Assembly: GCA_934463165.1 (NCBI GenBank)
Contig: CAKSJG010000010.1
Coordinates: 1 to 64,000 of the forward strand
Direction of reading: 5' to 3'
Origin: an uncultured Clostridia bacterium
Lineage (GTDB): Bacteria > Bacillota > Clostridia > UMGS1810
DNA: 64,000 nt
Both the position numbers and the translations under genes were made by a program. Numbering within the stretch: position 1 is the first letter of the stretch; the number at the start of each line of letters is the position of its first letter. The notes under the pieces were generated by a model that was given only the letters and a program-made list of their open reading frames with translations, was not told where the DNA came from and searched no databases. Positions 54,296 through 64,000 of this stretch are shown here, piece after piece.

Positions 54296-56068
54296 ATGTC
54301 TAAATTTGTAATAGAATGCCCGTCGTGCGGGCGGTATGCAGAGGCATCGACAGGATTTTTTGTTAAAAAGAAGATTGAATGTTCGTGCGGAAACATTATA
54401 AATGTCAAAACAGATAAAATGACATCAAAACTATGTCCGCACTGTGGAAACAACGTCGTTTTCGACCAAAGCAAAGGCGAAAATGCAGTTTGCCCTGTTT
54501 GTCATGAAAAAATAAACACTGCCGAGAATTTGGCGACACTTGTGGAGTTCACCTGTCCTTCGTGCAGCTGTAAATTATCTGCTGACAAGAATGCGACAAG
54601 CTACACTTGCCCACTTTGCGATACCGTAATCAATGTGCAGGAGCGCATTGCGAAGGAAAAAGTTAAAAATCAAGGCTTGGCAAGCGTTATCAAGTACGAG
54701 GGCAACAACGAAACCTTTGTGTGGAAGCATCCGATTGAGGACTTTAATTTAGGCTCACAGCTTATTGTTCATGAGTCGCAGGAAGCTATATTTTTTCGTG
54801 ACGGAAAGGCTTTAGACCTTTTCGGGGCAGGAAGATACACACTATCAACACAGAATATCCCCCTTTTGGAAAATCTGTATAAGCTGCCGACAAATACAGA
54901 TGAAGTGTTCCATTCCGAGGTGTATTTTATTAACCTCACAACGCAAATGGGCATTAAATGGGGAACGGACTCAAAAGTTCGCCTTTTTGACCCGGCATCC
55001 GGTTTACATATTGAAATCGGCGCTTGCGGAAATTTCAGTATGCGTGTGAACGATTCCAGAAAGCTTTTGATAAAGCTTGTCGGAACGGCAGGCGAATTTA
55101 CGCAAAATGATGTTATCGGCGGAGGTTACAGCATAACTTCGGTTGTGGGTAAATTTAAGGCACTTGTTATGAATAAGGTTAAGGCAAACCTTGCCAAAAC
55201 AATTAAGGACAGCAACATCAATATACTTGAAATAGATGAATATATCGATACCATTTCAGACAACTTGAGAGTTATAATCAACAAAACTTTGGACGAATAC
55301 GGTTTGTATATGCCTGAGTTCTTTGTGACAAGCATTTTGACTCCCGACGATGACCCGAATTTCAGGCGTTTAAAACAGCAATTTGCTGACAAAACTTTAA
55401 AAGTGCGTGAAGAAGAAATCCGAAAAGCCGAGGCAGAGGCGGCACAGGGGCGAAAGATCCTTGAAGCACAGACCGAAGCACAACTTAAAATGGTGGGTGC
55501 ACAAGGTGAAGCGGAAGCTCTTAAGATTAAGGCGCAGGGAGAGGCTGAAGCATATAAAGCGCAAGCTGCTGCAGAGGCCGCGGAAATGAAAATGAAAGGC
55601 TACACATATTCGCAGGAAACAAGCCGTATGGTCGGTATGGAAGCAATGCAGAACGGCATTACAGGCAGCAGCACCGGCGGCTCGGCACTTGGTGATATTG
55701 CCGGTCTTGGCGTAACGCTCGGCGCTATGGGCGGCGTTATCAATATGACAAAGGATGCCATAAATCCCATTATGCAAGCAGGGAGCGAAATCGGCAGCAG
55801 TGCCGTGCCGAATGAAGGCATGAACGGTTGGAACTGCACTTGCGGGGAAACGGGAATAACCTCAAAGTTCTGCCCGGAATGCGGAAGTGCAAAGCCGGAA
55901 GAAAAAACAGGATGGGACTGTGCCTGCGGAATGAAGAATATTACATCTAATTTCTGTCCGGAGTGCGGCAGCAAAAGGCATGAAAATCAAACATGGAACT
56001 GCTCCTGCGGAAAAACCGGAATAACTTCAAAATTCTGCCCCGATTGCGGACATAAAAGGGAGGACTAA
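54296..56068 (+). CDS. SPFH domain protein with multiple zinc ribbons
   Basis: A 590-residue protein. Its N-terminal region (1-120) contains CPSC, CSCG, CPHC, CPVC, CPSC and CPLC pairs. An SPFH/band-7 domain (about 135-370) is followed by the typical Glu/Ala-rich helix (about 370-440), a Gly-rich stretch and three zinc-ribbon repeats at the C-terminus (WNCTCGETG, WDCACGMKN, WNCSCGKTG, each closed by CPECG or CPDCG). It resembles YdjI of Bacillus, which acts at the membrane with YdjG/YdjH and PspA. Coupled to the membrane protein 3 bp downstream. RBS GGAGG. Confidence 0.88.
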   Translation: MSKFVIECPSCGRYAEASTGFFVKKKIECSCGNIINVKTDKMTSKLCPHCGNNVVFDQSKGENAVCPVCHEKINTAENLATLVEFTCPSCSCKLSADKNATSYTCPLCDTVINVQERIAKEKVKNQGLASVIKYEGNNETFVWKHPIEDFNLGSQLIVHESQEAIFFRDGKALDLFGAGRYTLSTQNIPLLENLYKLPTNTDEVFHSEVYFINLTTQMGIKWGTDSKVRLFDPASGLHIEIGACGNFSMRVNDSRKLLIKLVGTAGEFTQNDVIGGGYSITSVVGKFKALVMNKVKANLAKTIKDSNINILEIDEYIDTISDNLRVIINKTLDEYGLYMPEFFVTSILTPDDDPNFRRLKQQFADKTLKVREEEIRKAEAEAAQGRKILEAQTEAQLKMVGAQGEAEALKIKAQGEAEAYKAQAAAEAAEMKMKGYTYSQETSRMVGMEAMQNGITGSSTGGSALGDIAGLGVTLGAMGGVINMTKDAINPIMQAGSEIGSSAVPNEGMNGWNCTCGETGITSKFCPECGSAKPEEKTGWDCACGMKNITSNFCPECGSKRHENQTWNCSCGKTGITSKFCPDCGHKRED

Positions 56069-56071
56069 ACA

Positions 56072-56767
56072 ATGATAATTGACAAAAAAAATAAATCTGT
56101 AATTGCAGTTTACGCCATTGCCGCGGCGGTTTACATACTTGCTTTTGTAATTGTACCGTTTCCGAAAAACAGTGCCGCGGCTTGGATTTCGTTTCTGTTC
56201 GCAGTTTTGGCATTCGGTGCAAGCTTTGTTATAACGCGAAAAGCATTTTACGGTGATACTGCAATTATCAGCAAAGTGTACGGCTACCCTATTTTCAGAA
56301 TCGGTATTATATATCTCACGGTGCAGGTTGCTTTCAGTCTTATTATTTTTATAGTCGGATTCTTTGTTAAAGTTCCGTATTGGATTGCTCTTTTGCCATC
56401 TGTTGTGTTCTTGGGGCTTGCAGCTATTGGATTTATTGCAGCCGATAATGCACGTGATATAATTGAGAATTTTGACGAAAAATCAAAAACCGTAACCAAA
56501 GCAGTCGAAATGTTTAATACGGATATTGCCGGTGCAATTGATTTATGTGAAAATCCCGAAATAAAAAAAGAGCTTGAAGCCCTCGCAGAAAGTTTTCGCT
56601 TTAGCGATCCCGTTTCCGCCGATGCGACAAAGGAGATTGAAAACCGCATAGATGAACTTCTTGTTAAATTAAAGAGTGCCATAAATTCTGATGAAAGCAA
56701 AGTAATAATTAAACAGCTTACAAACGCAATGAATGAAAGAAACAGAATTTGCAAGGCGAATAAATAA
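56072..56767 (+). CDS. Membrane partner protein of the SPFH gene
   Basis: A 231-residue protein with four transmembrane helices in pairs (about 8-30, 33-52, 68-95, 98-120), then a cytoplasmic helical domain (about 125-231) rich in Glu and Lys. It could anchor the SPFH protein, as YdjH does for YdjI; no closer family is recognised. RBS GGGAGG within the last codons of the SPFH gene implies coupling. Last gene of the island before a strong terminator. Confidence 0.72.
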   Translation: MIIDKKNKSVIAVYAIAAAVYILAFVIVPFPKNSAAAWISFLFAVLAFGASFVITRKAFYGDTAIISKVYGYPIFRIGIIYLTVQVAFSLIIFIVGFFVKVPYWIALLPSVVFLGLAAIGFIAADNARDIIENFDEKSKTVTKAVEMFNTDIAGAIDLCENPEIKKELEALAESFRFSDPVSADATKEIENRIDELLVKLKSAINSDESKVIIKQLTNAMNERNRICKANK

Positions 56768-56770
56768 CAA

Positions 56771-56822
56771 AACATAGCCGAAAACTTATCATTATAAAAG
56801 TTTTCGGCTATGTTATTTTTTT
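56771..56822. terminator. Strong bidirectional terminator at the end of the island
   Basis: A 17-bp stem AACATAGCCGAAAACTT and its complement with a 10-nt loop and a long T run. Confidence 0.93.
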
Positions 56823-56905
56823 CACTGCGCCGTACCGGCTGCTTTTAAATTTTAATTTGTATCCGATGCAGTCTCTGTGCTGCTCCGTATTATTTCTGAT
56901 CCGGC

Positions 56906-57892
56906 TTACAAAATATTTTTTCTAAGTTCTTCTCCGCTTTTGCTGCTGAGATACGCCGGAGCTATATCCAGAACGGTCTTGCATCCTGTCGAGCCCTCTT
57001 TGTTCAGGCGATATGCCGCACGTGCATACGCAACAAGAACAGACGCCGTAAACTCCGGATTTGAATCAAGCTTTAAGCTGTATTCTATAATATGCTTATT
57101 TTCCCCATTCTCGCCCGTTTTTCCGCTTCTTATAACAAATCCTCCGTGAGGAATACCGCTGTGATTTGCGTTGAGTTCTTCCTGTGATATAAAATGAACC
57201 GTCGTATCATAATCAGCAAAATAATTAGGCATATTGACAATTTCACTTTCTATTTTTTCAAGGTCGGCACCCTCTTTTGCAACAACAAAACATTCACGGG
57301 TATGTTTTTCACGTGTTGTAAGTTCCGGTGCAGAGCCGGAGCGTACAGCTTCAAGAGCCGAATCGACCGGAATCGTATATTGCTTAGCGTCAACAACGCC
57401 GTCTATTCTGCGAATAGCGTCCGAGTGACCCTGGCTTACACCCTTTCCCCAAAATGTATAGTCTTTTCCGTCCGGAAGAATTGCACCGGCATACATTCTG
57501 TTCAAAGAGAACATACCCGGATCCCATCCGACAGATATGATTGCCGTTTTGCCTGCGGATTTCGCCGCGCTGTCTACATTTTTAAAATGCTCGGGAATCT
57601 TTGCATGCGTATCAAAGCTGTCAATCACGTTAAATAATTTTGCCATTGCCGGGGTCTGTTCAGGAAGATCCGTTGCGCTTCCGCCGCAAAGAATCATAAC
57701 GTCAATATCATCCGTAAATTCCGCTACCCTTGAAACATTACAAACCGGAACACTTTGCGTTTTAATTTTAATTTTTTCGGGGTCGCGGCGCGTAAAAACA
57801 GCGGCAAGCTCCATATCGTCGTTATTTCTGACTGCAAGCTCCACGCCCTTTGCCAAATTACCGTAACCGCAAATACCTATTCTTATGCTCAT
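56906..57892 (-). CDS. ddh: meso-Diaminopimelate D-dehydrogenase
   Basis: A 328-residue NADPH enzyme that makes meso-DAP in one step from tetrahydrodipicolinate and ammonia, for lysine and peptidoglycan. N-terminal Rossmann IRIGICGYGNLAKGVE, then CGGSATDLPEQTP, SVGWDPGMFSLNR and GKGVSQGHSDAIRRI, all diagnostic. RBS AAGGAGG. No other lysine genes nearby; the one-step route makes the succinylase or acetylase branch dispensable. Confidence 0.97.
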   Translation of the reverse strand: MSIRIGICGYGNLAKGVELAVRNNDDMELAAVFTRRDPEKIKIKTQSVPVCNVSRVAEFTDDIDVMILCGGSATDLPEQTPAMAKLFNVIDSFDTHAKIPEHFKNVDSAAKSAGKTAIISVGWDPGMFSLNRMYAGAILPDGKDYTFWGKGVSQGHSDAIRRIDGVVDAKQYTIPVDSALEAVRSGSAPELTTREKHTRECFVVAKEGADLEKIESEIVNMPNYFADYDTTVHFISQEELNANHSGIPHGGFVIRSGKTGENGENKHIIEYSLKLDSNPEFTASVLVAYARAAYRLNKEGSTGCKTVLDIAPAYLSSKSGEELRKNIL

Positions 57893-58028
57893 TATTTATT
57901 TTCCTCCTTGATAAATTTGTAATATAGTTAACTTTAGAATTATAAGATATCAAAATTAATGTATATCTTGCTGAGTTTTTTATTTATCTATTTCCCGTTA
58001 ACAGGATGTATATTTTTAATTTTCCTTT

Positions 58029-58070
58029 GCGGAACGCTGTGGGCAGCGTTCCCTACAAATAAATTGATAG
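58029..58070. repeat. Dispersed palindromic repeat, third copy
   Basis: GCGGAACGCTG-TGGG-CAGCGTTCC-CTAC followed by AATAAATTGATAG, matching 43286-43327. It lies in the 270-bp gap between the lipoprotein gene and ddh, where nothing else is seen. Confidence 0.8.
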
Positions 58071-58160
58071 ATATAGTTCCTATTGATTGTCTTTGTTTAA
58101 ACAAATTTTAACAATATAATTCTATTTATTGAATTACCGGATATTTTATAAATACCGATT

Positions 58161-59723
58161 TTATTTGTCGGATGTTTTTTCTTTTATATATAATTTTTCA
58201 AAACCGCACAGCATGTCAGACATGTTCGGCGTAAGCTTGCCGTGAATACGCTTATTTACAAACACGGCTCCGTCGGTAAAATACAGCGGTATCTGAATTG
58301 CGTTTTCGGCATAATAATTTTTGAAATTCTCAAAAGCAACCTGTTTTTCATTTTTATCGGACGCTATCTGCAAATTTGACGCAAGCGCATCAAGCTCGCT
58401 TGAATGAAATACGGTTAAATTTTGGGATGAACGCTGAGAGCCGAACATAAACGATAAATCAGCGCTTCCGGGCATTATCACTTCACCCACGTAAAGATCA
58501 TATTGCTGCGCGGTAACTTTTGAAGAATATGTTTCAAAATCACATCCGTCAAGAACTACGCTGTAGCCTCCGCTTTCTATCATTTTTTTAAGCGACATTG
58601 CAAGACGTTCTTTCGTTTTGCTGCCCGTATTATACAAAAGATTTATTTTATGGGTATCTTCATCAATATTATCCTCACGGTATGCCGTATCGGGTGATGA
58701 AGCGTTCTTATTTTTGCTTTTTACATTTTCGCTGTCGGTATTGTAATATGCCTCGCTTCTTATGGGAGAAAAAGCACGCTCTCCGTTTCCGAGAGTTATT
58801 TCCTCAACCAATTTTTCATAGTCAATAAGCCCGGAAAGACTTAACCGTTCTTCCTTTGTATCAAATGCAGCGGCTCCGCTGTTTATGCCGATATATGTGA
58901 ACCTGTTTTGCTTTACTGAAAACTTATTATATACATTGGATGTAAGTCCGAGTTCGTCGATGTTTTTCCATGATGTCAAAAGAATTTCGGTCTCACCCGA
59001 ATCAAAAGCTGATATTACTGTATCGGAATCCGACAGAATTTCCACATCTATATTATCTATATACGGACGTCCGCTTTCTCCGTGCCATGAGGGATTGTAT
59101 TTTAAATATATATTTTTATATTTAATGCATCCGTCATATTTATACATTCCCGTTCCGTCCGGAATAAAATCGCCGTTTTGCGCCATAAAGCTGTCTGCCC
59201 CGAGCCCCGACGGGAGTATGGGAAAATCCAGATCATTTACGAAATCCGATTTCGGTGAAGAAAGAGTAAATATAACCTTATCATCACCGTCTGCCGAATA
59301 TGCAGCAATGCTTTCTAAAACAGAGCTGTATCGGCCGCCGTAAAACGATATATATGTCAATGTTGAAACAACATCCTCCGAAGTGAGCGTTTTTCCGCTG
59401 TGAAATTTTATACCGTCTCTGAGCTTGACCGTGTAAACCGTATTATCGGATGAAACCGTAAACGATGAGGCAAGTACGGGAAGAGCGGTAAAATCATTTT
59501 TAGTATTAAACAGTCCATCATACACAAGGCTCAAAAAATCGCTTACAGAGCTGTGCTGAGTAATAAGCGGATTAAGAGTGTCTATCGGCACACAGCCCAT
59601 TTTTACCGTACCGCCGTAATCGGGAGATGTAGTTTTGTCTTTTTTCACGGTTTCGGTGTTGTTTGATGAGCATCCGCCCGTAAAAATTGCAATGCACAAA
59701 AGCAATATTATTATTTTTTTCAT
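58161..59723 (-). CDS. Peptide/nickel-type ABC transporter substrate-binding lipoprotein
   Basis: A 520-residue SBP_bac_5 protein. Signal peptide and lipobox FTGGCSSN (Cys 18) place it on the outer membrane face. The family motifs PLITQHSSVSDFLSLVYDGLF, VKLRDGIKFHSGKTLTSEDVV and IPLYFTDGAVFVNKRIHG are seen. No permease or ATPase genes lie next to it, so it is an orphan or works with a distant system. A low-complexity, charged insert (about 290-330) is unusual. RBS AAAGG. Confidence 0.88.
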   Translation of the reverse strand: MKKIIILLLCIAIFTGGCSSNNTETVKKDKTTSPDYGGTVKMGCVPIDTLNPLITQHSSVSDFLSLVYDGLFNTKNDFTALPVLASSFTVSSDNTVYTVKLRDGIKFHSGKTLTSEDVVSTLTYISFYGGRYSSVLESIAAYSADGDDKVIFTLSSPKSDFVNDLDFPILPSGLGADSFMAQNGDFIPDGTGMYKYDGCIKYKNIYLKYNPSWHGESGRPYIDNIDVEILSDSDTVISAFDSGETEILLTSWKNIDELGLTSNVYNKFSVKQNRFTYIGINSGAAAFDTKEERLSLSGLIDYEKLVEEITLGNGERAFSPIRSEAYYNTDSENVKSKNKNASSPDTAYREDNIDEDTHKINLLYNTGSKTKERLAMSLKKMIESGGYSVVLDGCDFETYSSKVTAQQYDLYVGEVIMPGSADLSFMFGSQRSSQNLTVFHSSELDALASNLQIASDKNEKQVAFENFKNYYAENAIQIPLYFTDGAVFVNKRIHGKLTPNMSDMLCGFEKLYIKEKTSDK

Positions 59724-59759
59724 TTATGTCAATCCTTTCCGCCTGCAACACCAGTGAGT

Positions 59760-60533
59760 CTATTTTTCACATATCCTTTTAACGGATGTGCACTTTCCGC
59801 TTTCATCATCCACTTCAAACACCGCTCCGCAAAGAGCCGCAAATCCGGAAGCGTATTCAAAACGCTGCGGCATACCTGTCAAAAATCTTTTTATTATTAT
59901 TTCTTTTTCCACACCGATTACAGACTCTGCCGCGCCGGTCATTCCGAGATCGGTAATATAGCCTGTGCCGCCTCTCGTGACGGTTTCATCGGCCGTCTGC
60001 ACATGGGTATGAGTCCCGAACAAAACCGACACCTTAGAATCAAGATAATACTTCATTGCTATTTTCTCACTTGTCGCCTCGGCATGAAAATCAACAACTA
60101 TTATGTCACAATCTCTTTTTAATTTTTCAATACATTTATCAGCTGTTTTAAAAGGGCAGTCAAGCGATATCGGAATATTTACTCTGCCCATAAGGTTAAT
60201 TACCCCAACTTTTTTTCCTCGGCATGTGAGTGTTGTCATTCCCGTTCCGGGAACGGAATCGGGATAATTTGCCGGGCGGATAATATTGGGCTGTTCGTCA
60301 AAAAGCCGAATTACATCTTTTTTTCCGAAAGTATGATTGCCCAATGTAAACACATCAACGCCGGCATCGGTCAGTTCATCATAATCGCGGACGGATATCC
60401 CCGATCCTGACGCATTTTCGGCATTGGCAATGCACAGATCTATACTGTAATCATCCTTTATTCCTTTAAGAACAGCAGAAGTATGCTCTACCCCGCAGCG
60501 GTAAAATATGTCACCTATTGCAAATATATTCAT
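59760..60533 (-). CDS. ymdB: Metallophosphodiesterase YmdB (TIGR00282)
   Basis: A 257-residue dimetal phosphoesterase. Metal ligands: Asp 8 (IGDI), Glu/Asn in ENASG, GNHTFGK, VDFHAEATSEK and GTHTHVQTAD, all as in Bacillus YmdB, which acts on 2',3'-cyclic nucleotides and influences biofilm and motility choice. It lies downstream of rny, the same order as in Bacillus. RBS GGAG. Confidence 0.95.
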   Translation of the reverse strand: MNIFAIGDIFYRCGVEHTSAVLKGIKDDYSIDLCIANAENASGSGISVRDYDELTDAGVDVFTLGNHTFGKKDVIRLFDEQPNIIRPANYPDSVPGTGMTTLTCRGKKVGVINLMGRVNIPISLDCPFKTADKCIEKLKRDCDIIVVDFHAEATSEKIAMKYYLDSKVSVLFGTHTHVQTADETVTRGGTGYITDLGMTGAAESVIGVEKEIIIKRFLTGMPQRFEYASGFAALCGAVFEVDDESGKCTSVKRICEK

Positions 60534-60617
60534 GATATATGTCTCCGTTATATAAGCTTAACCCTGCATATGAAATTCAATAAAAACCAAGGTTATTTTT
60601 AATTTAAAATAAGTTGC

Positions 60618-60713
60618 AAAAACGGAAATCAACGCGTAACAGACCGAATACGAAAGCATATACAAACGATTCTGCCGTAAGGCATGTCAATATTAGCGAA
60701 GATTTCCGTTTTT
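60618..60713. other. Long-range inverted repeat between rny and ymdB
   Basis: Perfect 13-bp arms AAAAACGGAAATC and its complement enclose about 70 bases. The 234-bp gap has no gene. It could be a structured RNA element in the rny-ymdB transcript or a terminator with a long loop; no known RNA family recognised. Confidence 0.5.
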
Positions 60714-60767
60714 ATGCCGCGTCAATGTGATAAGCAATAAACTGCACCGCATCAACACCGCAAATTT

Positions 60768-62318
60768 TTATTTTGCATAATCAACCGAACGCGTTTCCCT
60801 GATAACATTAACTTTAATCTGACCGGGATACTCAAGTTCGTTTTCTATCTTTTTAACTATATCTCTTGCTATAAGAACTGTATCTTCATCCTTAACATCC
60901 TCGGGCTTAACCATAATTCTGATTTCACGGCCCGCCTGAATTGCGTATGATTTTTCAACACCGCTGAATGAATTTGCAATTTCTTCAAGTTTTTCAAGTC
61001 TTTTTATGTATGTTTCAAGATTTTCTCTTCTTGCACCCGGGCGAGCGGCGCTTATTGCGTCACATGCCTGAACGATGCATGCTATAACCGTTTTCGGTTC
61101 TACATCACCGTGATGAGCCTGAATTGCATGAATAACATCATTCGACTCACGGTATTTCTTTGCAAGATCCACACCGATATCAACATGTGAACCCTCAATT
61201 TCATGATCGACAGATTTACCGATATCATGAAGCAGACCCGCTCTTTTTGCAGTCTTAATATCAACACCGAGCTCTGCCGCCATAATTCCCGCAAGGTGAG
61301 CAACCTCTGTTGAATGTTTAAGCACATTCTGACCGTAGCTTGTTCTGTAACGCAGTCTTCCCAAAAGCTTTACAAGCTCCGGATGCAATCCGTGCACCCC
61401 GGTCTCAAATGTAGCCTGCTCTCCCTCCTGTTTTATGATGGCTTCAATTTCTCTTTTTGATTTTTCTACTGTTTCTTCAATTCTTGCCGGATGTATTCTT
61501 CCGTCAACAATAAGCTTCTCAAGAGCCATTCTTGCTATTTCTCTCTTGATTGGATCAAATCCCGAAAGCACAACAGCCTCCGGAGTATCATCAATTATTA
61601 AATCTATACCGGTTAATGTTTCGAGGGTTCTTATATTTCTGCCCTCTCTGCCGATAATTCGTCCCTTCATTTCGTCATTTGGCAGCGAAACAACACTTAC
61701 CGTGGTTTCTGCCACATGATCCGCAGCGCATTTTTGAATTGCGGCACTGATTATATTTTTAGCTTTTTTGTCTGCTTCTTCTTTTGTCTGAGCTTCTATT
61801 TCTTTAATCATCATTGCAGATTCGTGTCTGATTTCAGATTCAAGATTTTTAAGCAAATATGATTTTGCTTCTTCAACAGAAAGCCCCGAAATTCTTTCGA
61901 GAATTTCAAGCTGTGCACTTTTGACCTTTGCCGTCTCTTCTTTGAGAGCGTCAGCTTCTTTGATTTTTCTGTTCAAAGTTTCGTCTTTTTTCTCTAAGGT
62001 ATCGGTCTTTTTGTCAAGAGCTTCTTCCTTTTGCTGAATACGTCTTTCCTGACGGTTAATTTCATTCCGTCTGTCTTTTAACTCTTTTTCAAGTTCATTT
62101 CTGCTTTTATGAATTTCTTCTTTTGCTTCAAGCAGAACTTCTTTTTTCTTGGTTTCGGCGGCCTTTTTTGCTTCGTCAACTATTGACTTTGCTTTTTCTT
62201 CGGCTCCGCCTATTTCCGCTTCGGCAATCTTCTTTCTGTATACGGTTCCGACAAAGAATCCGATAACAAGAGCAGCTATTGCCGCAGCGCATGTAATAAT
62301 AATATGCGTCAAATCCAT
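60768..62318 (-). CDS. rny: Ribonuclease Y
   Basis: A 516-residue endoribonuclease initiating mRNA turnover. N-terminal transmembrane helix (about 4-24), long Lys/Glu coiled coil (about 30-160), KH domain ([23 protein letters not shown], about 208-230) and HD domain with GLLHDIGKS carrying the catalytic His-Asp. As in Bacillus it would act at the membrane. RBS AAAGGAG. Confidence 0.97.
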   Translation of the reverse strand: MDLTHIIITCAAAIAALVIGFFVGTVYRKKIAEAEIGGAEEKAKSIVDEAKKAAETKKKEVLLEAKEEIHKSRNELEKELKDRRNEINRQERRIQQKEEALDKKTDTLEKKDETLNRKIKEADALKEETAKVKSAQLEILERISGLSVEEAKSYLLKNLESEIRHESAMMIKEIEAQTKEEADKKAKNIISAAIQKCAADHVAETTVSVVSLPNDEMKGRIIGREGRNIRTLETLTGIDLIIDDTPEAVVLSGFDPIKREIARMALEKLIVDGRIHPARIEETVEKSKREIEAIIKQEGEQATFETGVHGLHPELVKLLGRLRYRTSYGQNVLKHSTEVAHLAGIMAAELGVDIKTAKRAGLLHDIGKSVDHEIEGSHVDIGVDLAKKYRESNDVIHAIQAHHGDVEPKTVIACIVQACDAISAARPGARRENLETYIKRLEKLEEIANSFSGVEKSYAIQAGREIRIMVKPEDVKDEDTVLIARDIVKKIENELEYPGQIKVNVIRETRSVDYAK

Positions 62319-62463
62319 CTCAACTCCTTTCTGTGTAAAATTTTTGTGCCGTCCGCATGCAGCGAATCGGCATTTTGCCTTTTATGCAATAATATCATTC
62401 GGGTTCACCGCCGTACAGACGCGCTGCCTGCACAGCTGAAAATTTGAATACATACATAAATAT

Positions 62464-62492
62464 ATTTTATAACAAAACATCAAATATGTCAA
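62464..62492 (-). promoter_or_regulatory. Promoter of rny
   Basis: TTGACA and TAAAAT with a 17-base spacer on the minus strand, leaving a leader of about 140 nt. The rest of the 349-bp gap toward the amidohydrolase gene shows nothing recognisable. Confidence 0.68.
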
Positions 62493-62667
62493 TATAAAAT
62501 TGTTGTTTTTTGCGCTGTTTTTGCTTTAATCATCATAATTATTTTTTCAGTGCTTCATTTTGCCGGTAAATATTTTGAACCGATCCTCATCCCAAATGCT
62601 GCTGCGGCATTACAACGCGCCGCAGCTCACATATATATCTGACTGAACTTACCCTATGAATTCTGAC

Positions 62668-63453
62668 TTAAATACTCAAAATTCTTTTTATGTTTTTTGA
62701 AAAAATGCATTTCTTTTCTTCATCATTTATACCGGTATCAAGCAAAACCGCGCCTATATACATAGGCAGGCTGCATGTCGGATAATCCGAACCGAATATG
62801 AATTTATGCACACCGACCTTGTCTATGCCGTATCTTAACATATTTTGCCTGAATACTCCGTAACCGGATATATCAAGGTAGACATTTTCACTTTTTTTGA
62901 GAATATCCAGATTATTCATGTAATATCCGTATTCATCCGGATGAGCGACAATAAATTTGAGCTTGGGATGATTATCTGTCATTCTTCTGTAATTATTATC
63001 CGAATGAAAACTTACAACCATATTATAATCTTGCGCCACATCAAGAATCTCATCTATATTTTTATGGTTATATCCGTCCTCACCCCATCCGTGCATATAC
63101 GGCACAAGCTCTCCGATGAGATTCAGTCCGAGCTTACTCATTTTTTCGATTTCTTCACAAGACTCGCGCACATATCCCGGATGTATGTGAAAGCCGGGTA
63201 TATATCTTCCGTTATACTTTTTCATAAGCTTTAAGGCCGTATCATTGCTCATTCTTACCGCCTGCCAGTCATTTTCAAGCTCATATTCACTTTTGCGGCA
63301 TATAACCGAACCGCAAAACTTTGATACATTGTGTATGTCCATAAGCTCAAGTGTAGTATCCTCCGTCATACCGCAATGTTCACCGTACGGACATATATTA
63401 TTTTTACTGCTGTTAAAAGGATGAGTATGAAAATCTATTATTTCAAAATCCAT
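62668..63453 (-). CDS. Amidohydrolase family (TIM-barrel) metal-dependent hydrolase
   Basis: A 261-residue Amidohydro_2-type protein. Metal-site motifs: DFHTHPF (His 8 and 10), GFHIHPGYV, VSFHSDN, IVAHPDE and the late Asp in FIFGSDYPTCS. Relatives include decarboxylases and lactonases; the substrate is not evident. Four Cys in the first 50 residues (CPYGEHCG) are not general to the family. Starts 14 bp after pyrR and may be cotranscribed with it, which proves nothing about pyrimidines. Confidence 0.85.
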   Translation of the reverse strand: MDFEIIDFHTHPFNSSKNNICPYGEHCGMTEDTTLELMDIHNVSKFCGSVICRKSEYELENDWQAVRMSNDTALKLMKKYNGRYIPGFHIHPGYVRESCEEIEKMSKLGLNLIGELVPYMHGWGEDGYNHKNIDEILDVAQDYNMVVSFHSDNNYRRMTDNHPKLKFIVAHPDEYGYYMNNLDILKKSENVYLDISGYGVFRQNMLRYGIDKVGVHKFIFGSDYPTCSLPMYIGAVLLDTGINDEEKKCIFSKNIKRILSI

Positions 63454-63467
63454 AATTGCTTCCTCCG

Positions 63468-64000
<533 letters not shown>

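Overview
The window looks like a chromosomal segment of a spore-forming, low-GC Clostridia-type Firmicute, probably an anaerobe from a gut-like habitat. The evidence is a spoIIM/xerD-like pair, a spoIVFA/spoIVFB pair, strong AGGAGG-type ribosome binding sites, near-consensus sigma-A promoters, a T-box leader, RNase Y with YmdB, diaminopimelate dehydrogenase and clostridial radical-SAM pairs. I cannot name a genus from sequence alone.

Layout. 0.2-4.4 kb: tRNA-Thr, a large GH106-like glycosidase and a divergent AraC regulator. 4.4-18.3 kb (minus strand, except one plus-strand gene): metG, a cell-wall amidase, an SH3b membrane protein, bioY, a heterodimeric ABC exporter, rdgB, galK and several membrane-anchored unknowns, including a 50-codon gene. 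18.3-18.7 kb: nested palindromic dispersed repeats. 18.7-24.1 kb: a xerD-like gene with altered catalytic residues, spoIIM, proC, rluB and pckA. 24.5-26.3 kb: a GH36-like galactosidase. 26.4-29.0 kb: an acyl-CoA synthetase fused to an HTH-cupin regulator and preceded by a T-box with a probable Ile specifier. 29.1-34.1 kb: a radical-SAM pair, spoIVFB, spoIVFA and a DUF421 gene.

34.2-42.3 kb: a complete-looking aromatic amino acid operon (tyrA, aroF, aroB, aroA, aroC, pheA and an aroE-aroK fusion), lacking only 3-dehydroquinate dehydratase. It is preceded by a consensus promoter, a 31-codon Phe/Tyr-rich leader peptide and mutually exclusive antiterminator and terminator helices. This is ribosome-mediated attenuation by all visible signs.

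43.1-46 kb: repeats, then a Cd/Zn-type metal chaperone and P-type ATPase behind a promoter with an operator-like palindrome. 46.2-56.8 kb: the most unusual region. A tyrosine recombinase gene is followed directly by two identical 24-bp sites in inverted orientation that enclose 196 bp. This interval carries an outward promoter, presently pointing away from the following genes. Those genes are a zinc-ribbon/TIR protein, a decayed DUF6273-type remnant, a SIR2-like protein, a second zinc-ribbon/TIR protein with seven RCC1-like repeats, a frameshifted HTH gene, an SPFH/zinc-ribbon protein and its membrane partner. I read this as a candidate phase-variable, NAD-targeting defence island.

56.9-64 kb (minus strand): ddh, an oligopeptide-binding lipoprotein, ymdB, rny, an amidohydrolase and pyrR, which runs off the right edge.
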